Positions 62,967-64,000 of a DNA stretch of 64,000 nucleotides are shown piece after piece. Below the pieces are notes generated by a model. That model was not told the origin of the DNA. It made no database searches and saw nothing but the letters and a program-made list of their open reading frames with translations. Every line of letters starts with the position of its first letter. Position 1 is the first letter of the stretch. Source of the DNA: Azospirillum lipoferum. GTDB taxonomy: Bacteria; Pseudomonadota; Alphaproteobacteria; Azospirillales; Azospirillaceae. Where the stretch lies: positions 84,918-148,917 of the forward strand of contig NZ_JALJXJ010000019.1 of assembly GCF_024170005.1 (NCBI RefSeq). The letters run 5' to 3'. Position numbers and translations under genes: made by a program.

Positions 62967-64000
62967 ATGGTCACGACCGTTAAAACCCTATCCGACCTGA
63001 ACGCCCTGATTGCGCGTGTGAAGGCGGCGCAGGTGCGCTTCGCCGACTATCCGCAGGAGAAGGTGGACCTGATCTTCCGCAGCGCCGCTCTGGCTGCCGC
63101 CAACGCCCGCATCCCGCTCGCCAAGATGGCGGTGGCGGAGACCGGCATGGGCGTGATGGAAGACAAGGTCATCAAGAACCACTTCGCCGCCGAATACATC
63201 TACAACAAGTACAAGGACGACAGGACCTGCGGCGTCCTGTCCGAGGACAACGACGCCGGCATCCTCACCATCGCCGAGCCGGTCGGGCTGATCTGCGGCA
63301 TCGTCCCCACCACCAACCCGACCTCCACCGCCATCTTCAAGGCGCTGATCGCGCTGAAGACCCGCAACGGCCTCGTCCTCTCCCCCCATCCCCGCGCCCG
63401 CAGATCGACCTGCGAGGCCGCCCGCCTCGTGCTCGCCGCCGCGGTCGAGGCCGGCGCGCCCGACGACATCATCGGCTGGATCGACGAGCCCTCGCTCGAA
63501 CTGTCCAATGCCGTCATGCACCACCCCGCCATCAACCTGATCCTCGCCACCGGCGGGCCGGGCATGGTCAAGGCCGCCTACTCGTCGGGCAAGCCCGCCA
63601 TCGGCGTCGGCGCCGGCAACACCCCCGCCGTCATCGACGAGTTCGCCGACATCAAGCGCGCCGTTGCCTCCATCCTGATGTCCAAGACCTTCGACAATGG
63701 CGTGGTCTGCGCGTCGGAGCAGTCGGCGGTGGTGGTCGATGCCGTCTATGACGCCGTGCGCGACCGCTTCGCCCATCATGGCGGCTACATCCTGTCGGCC
63801 CGCGAGGCCGACGCCGTGCGCAAGGTGCTGCTGACCGACGGCCATCTCAACGCCGACATCGTCGGCCAGCCCGCCCACGCCATCGCCGCCATGGCCGGGT
63901 TGAACGTCCCGCTCGCCACCAAGGTGCTGATCGCCGAGGTCACCGACATCGACGAGGCCGAGCCCTTCGCCCACGAGAAGCTGTCGCCCACCCTGGCGCT
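62967..64000 (+). CDS. adhE: Bifunctional acetaldehyde/alcohol dehydrogenase AdhE (5' part)
   Basis: The first 344 residues of AdhE, covering most of the CoA-acylating acetaldehyde dehydrogenase domain that reduces acetyl-CoA to acetaldehyde. Landmarks are NHFAAEYIYNKYKDDRTCGV, IAEPVGLICGIVPTTNPTST, IGVGAGNTPAVIDEFADIKR and the catalytic Cys in FDNGVVCASEQSAVV. The reading frame is open to the window edge, so the alcohol dehydrogenase half lies outside or may be absent. The promoter region suggests oxygen control. Confidence 0.92.
   Translation, partial: MVTTVKTLSDLNALIARVKAAQVRFADYPQEKVDLIFRSAALAAANARIPLAKMAVAETGMGVMEDKVIKNHFAAEYIYNKYKDDRTCGVLSEDNDAGILTIAEPVGLICGIVPTTNPTSTAIFKALIALKTRNGLVLSPHPRARRSTCEAARLVLAAAVEAGAPDDIIGWIDEPSLELSNAVMHHPAINLILATGGPGMVKAAYSSGKPAIGVGAGNTPAVIDEFADIKRAVASILMSKTFDNGVVCASEQSAVVVDAVYDAVRDRFAHHGGYILSAREADAVRKVLLTDGHLNADIVGQPAHAIAAMAGLNVPLATKVLIAEVTDIDEAEPFAHEKLSPTLA

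Overview
The window is high-GC, tightly packed alphaproteobacterial DNA. The flagellar order fliF-fliH-fliN-motA-like-flbD-flhA-flhF-flhG, the FlbD-type regulator, the SHP/DHC cytochrome operon, abundant two-component and c-di-GMP genes and many ABC transporters fit a free-living, motile, metabolically flexible member of the Rhodospirillales/Azospirillaceae, most likely Azospirillum or a close relative. This is an inference from gene content and style; no marker gene such as 16S rRNA is present.

Layout. 1-255: end of an XRE regulator. 858-12776: a flagellar operon (MS ring, export, C-ring, stator-like channel, sigma54 activator FlbD, export gate FlhA, FlhF/FlhG number and placement control, a FliK-like protein and a coupled T-fold-like protein). 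A sigma54 promoter and an FlbD-type site lie upstream. 12784-17414: two divergent operons, one for cytochromes (OB-fold protein, 42-residue peptide, cytochrome b, SHP, DHC) and one for PepSY, response regulator and kinase. The shared promoter region carries three pairs of 11-bp-spaced TTCAG-type repeats. 17481-21103: a 2OG-Fe dioxygenase, a 26-residue membrane peptide, galM and pyk. 21404-25873: two c-di-GMP enzymes (MHYT-HD-GYP and PAS-GGDEF-EAL). 25976-28558: a small conserved protein with a formate/nitrite-type channel, a LysR regulator and an RHH protein. 28685-28761: tRNA-Arg(CCG), with a partial copy of its anticodon arm nearby.

29037-37704: a LacI-controlled ABC importer with a GpdQ-like phosphodiesterase, then a second binding protein behind a Pho box with a fused permease. 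Together these suggest uptake of an organophosphate or phosphonate. 37723-50934: sugar metabolism. It holds an oxidoreductase, two permeases and an ATPase of a glucose-type ABC importer, a three-subunit molybdenum aldehyde oxidoreductase, an aldo/keto reductase, a kinase/response-regulator pair and the detached sugar-binding protein. The permease operon and the binding-protein gene, 10.6 kb apart, share the same 57-bp control element.

51037-60460: a zinc alcohol dehydrogenase, a secreted cysteine-containing protein next to an AT-rich stretch, a HisKA_2 kinase, an amidase, a LuxR regulator, an APC transporter, a PQQ-type aldose dehydrogenase, an acetyltransferase and a second 26-residue membrane peptide. 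60645-62646: arsR-arsC-acr3. 62967 to the end: the start of adhE behind an FNR-like box and two identical-arm operators. A palindromic intergenic repeat occurs as two full copies and one half copy.
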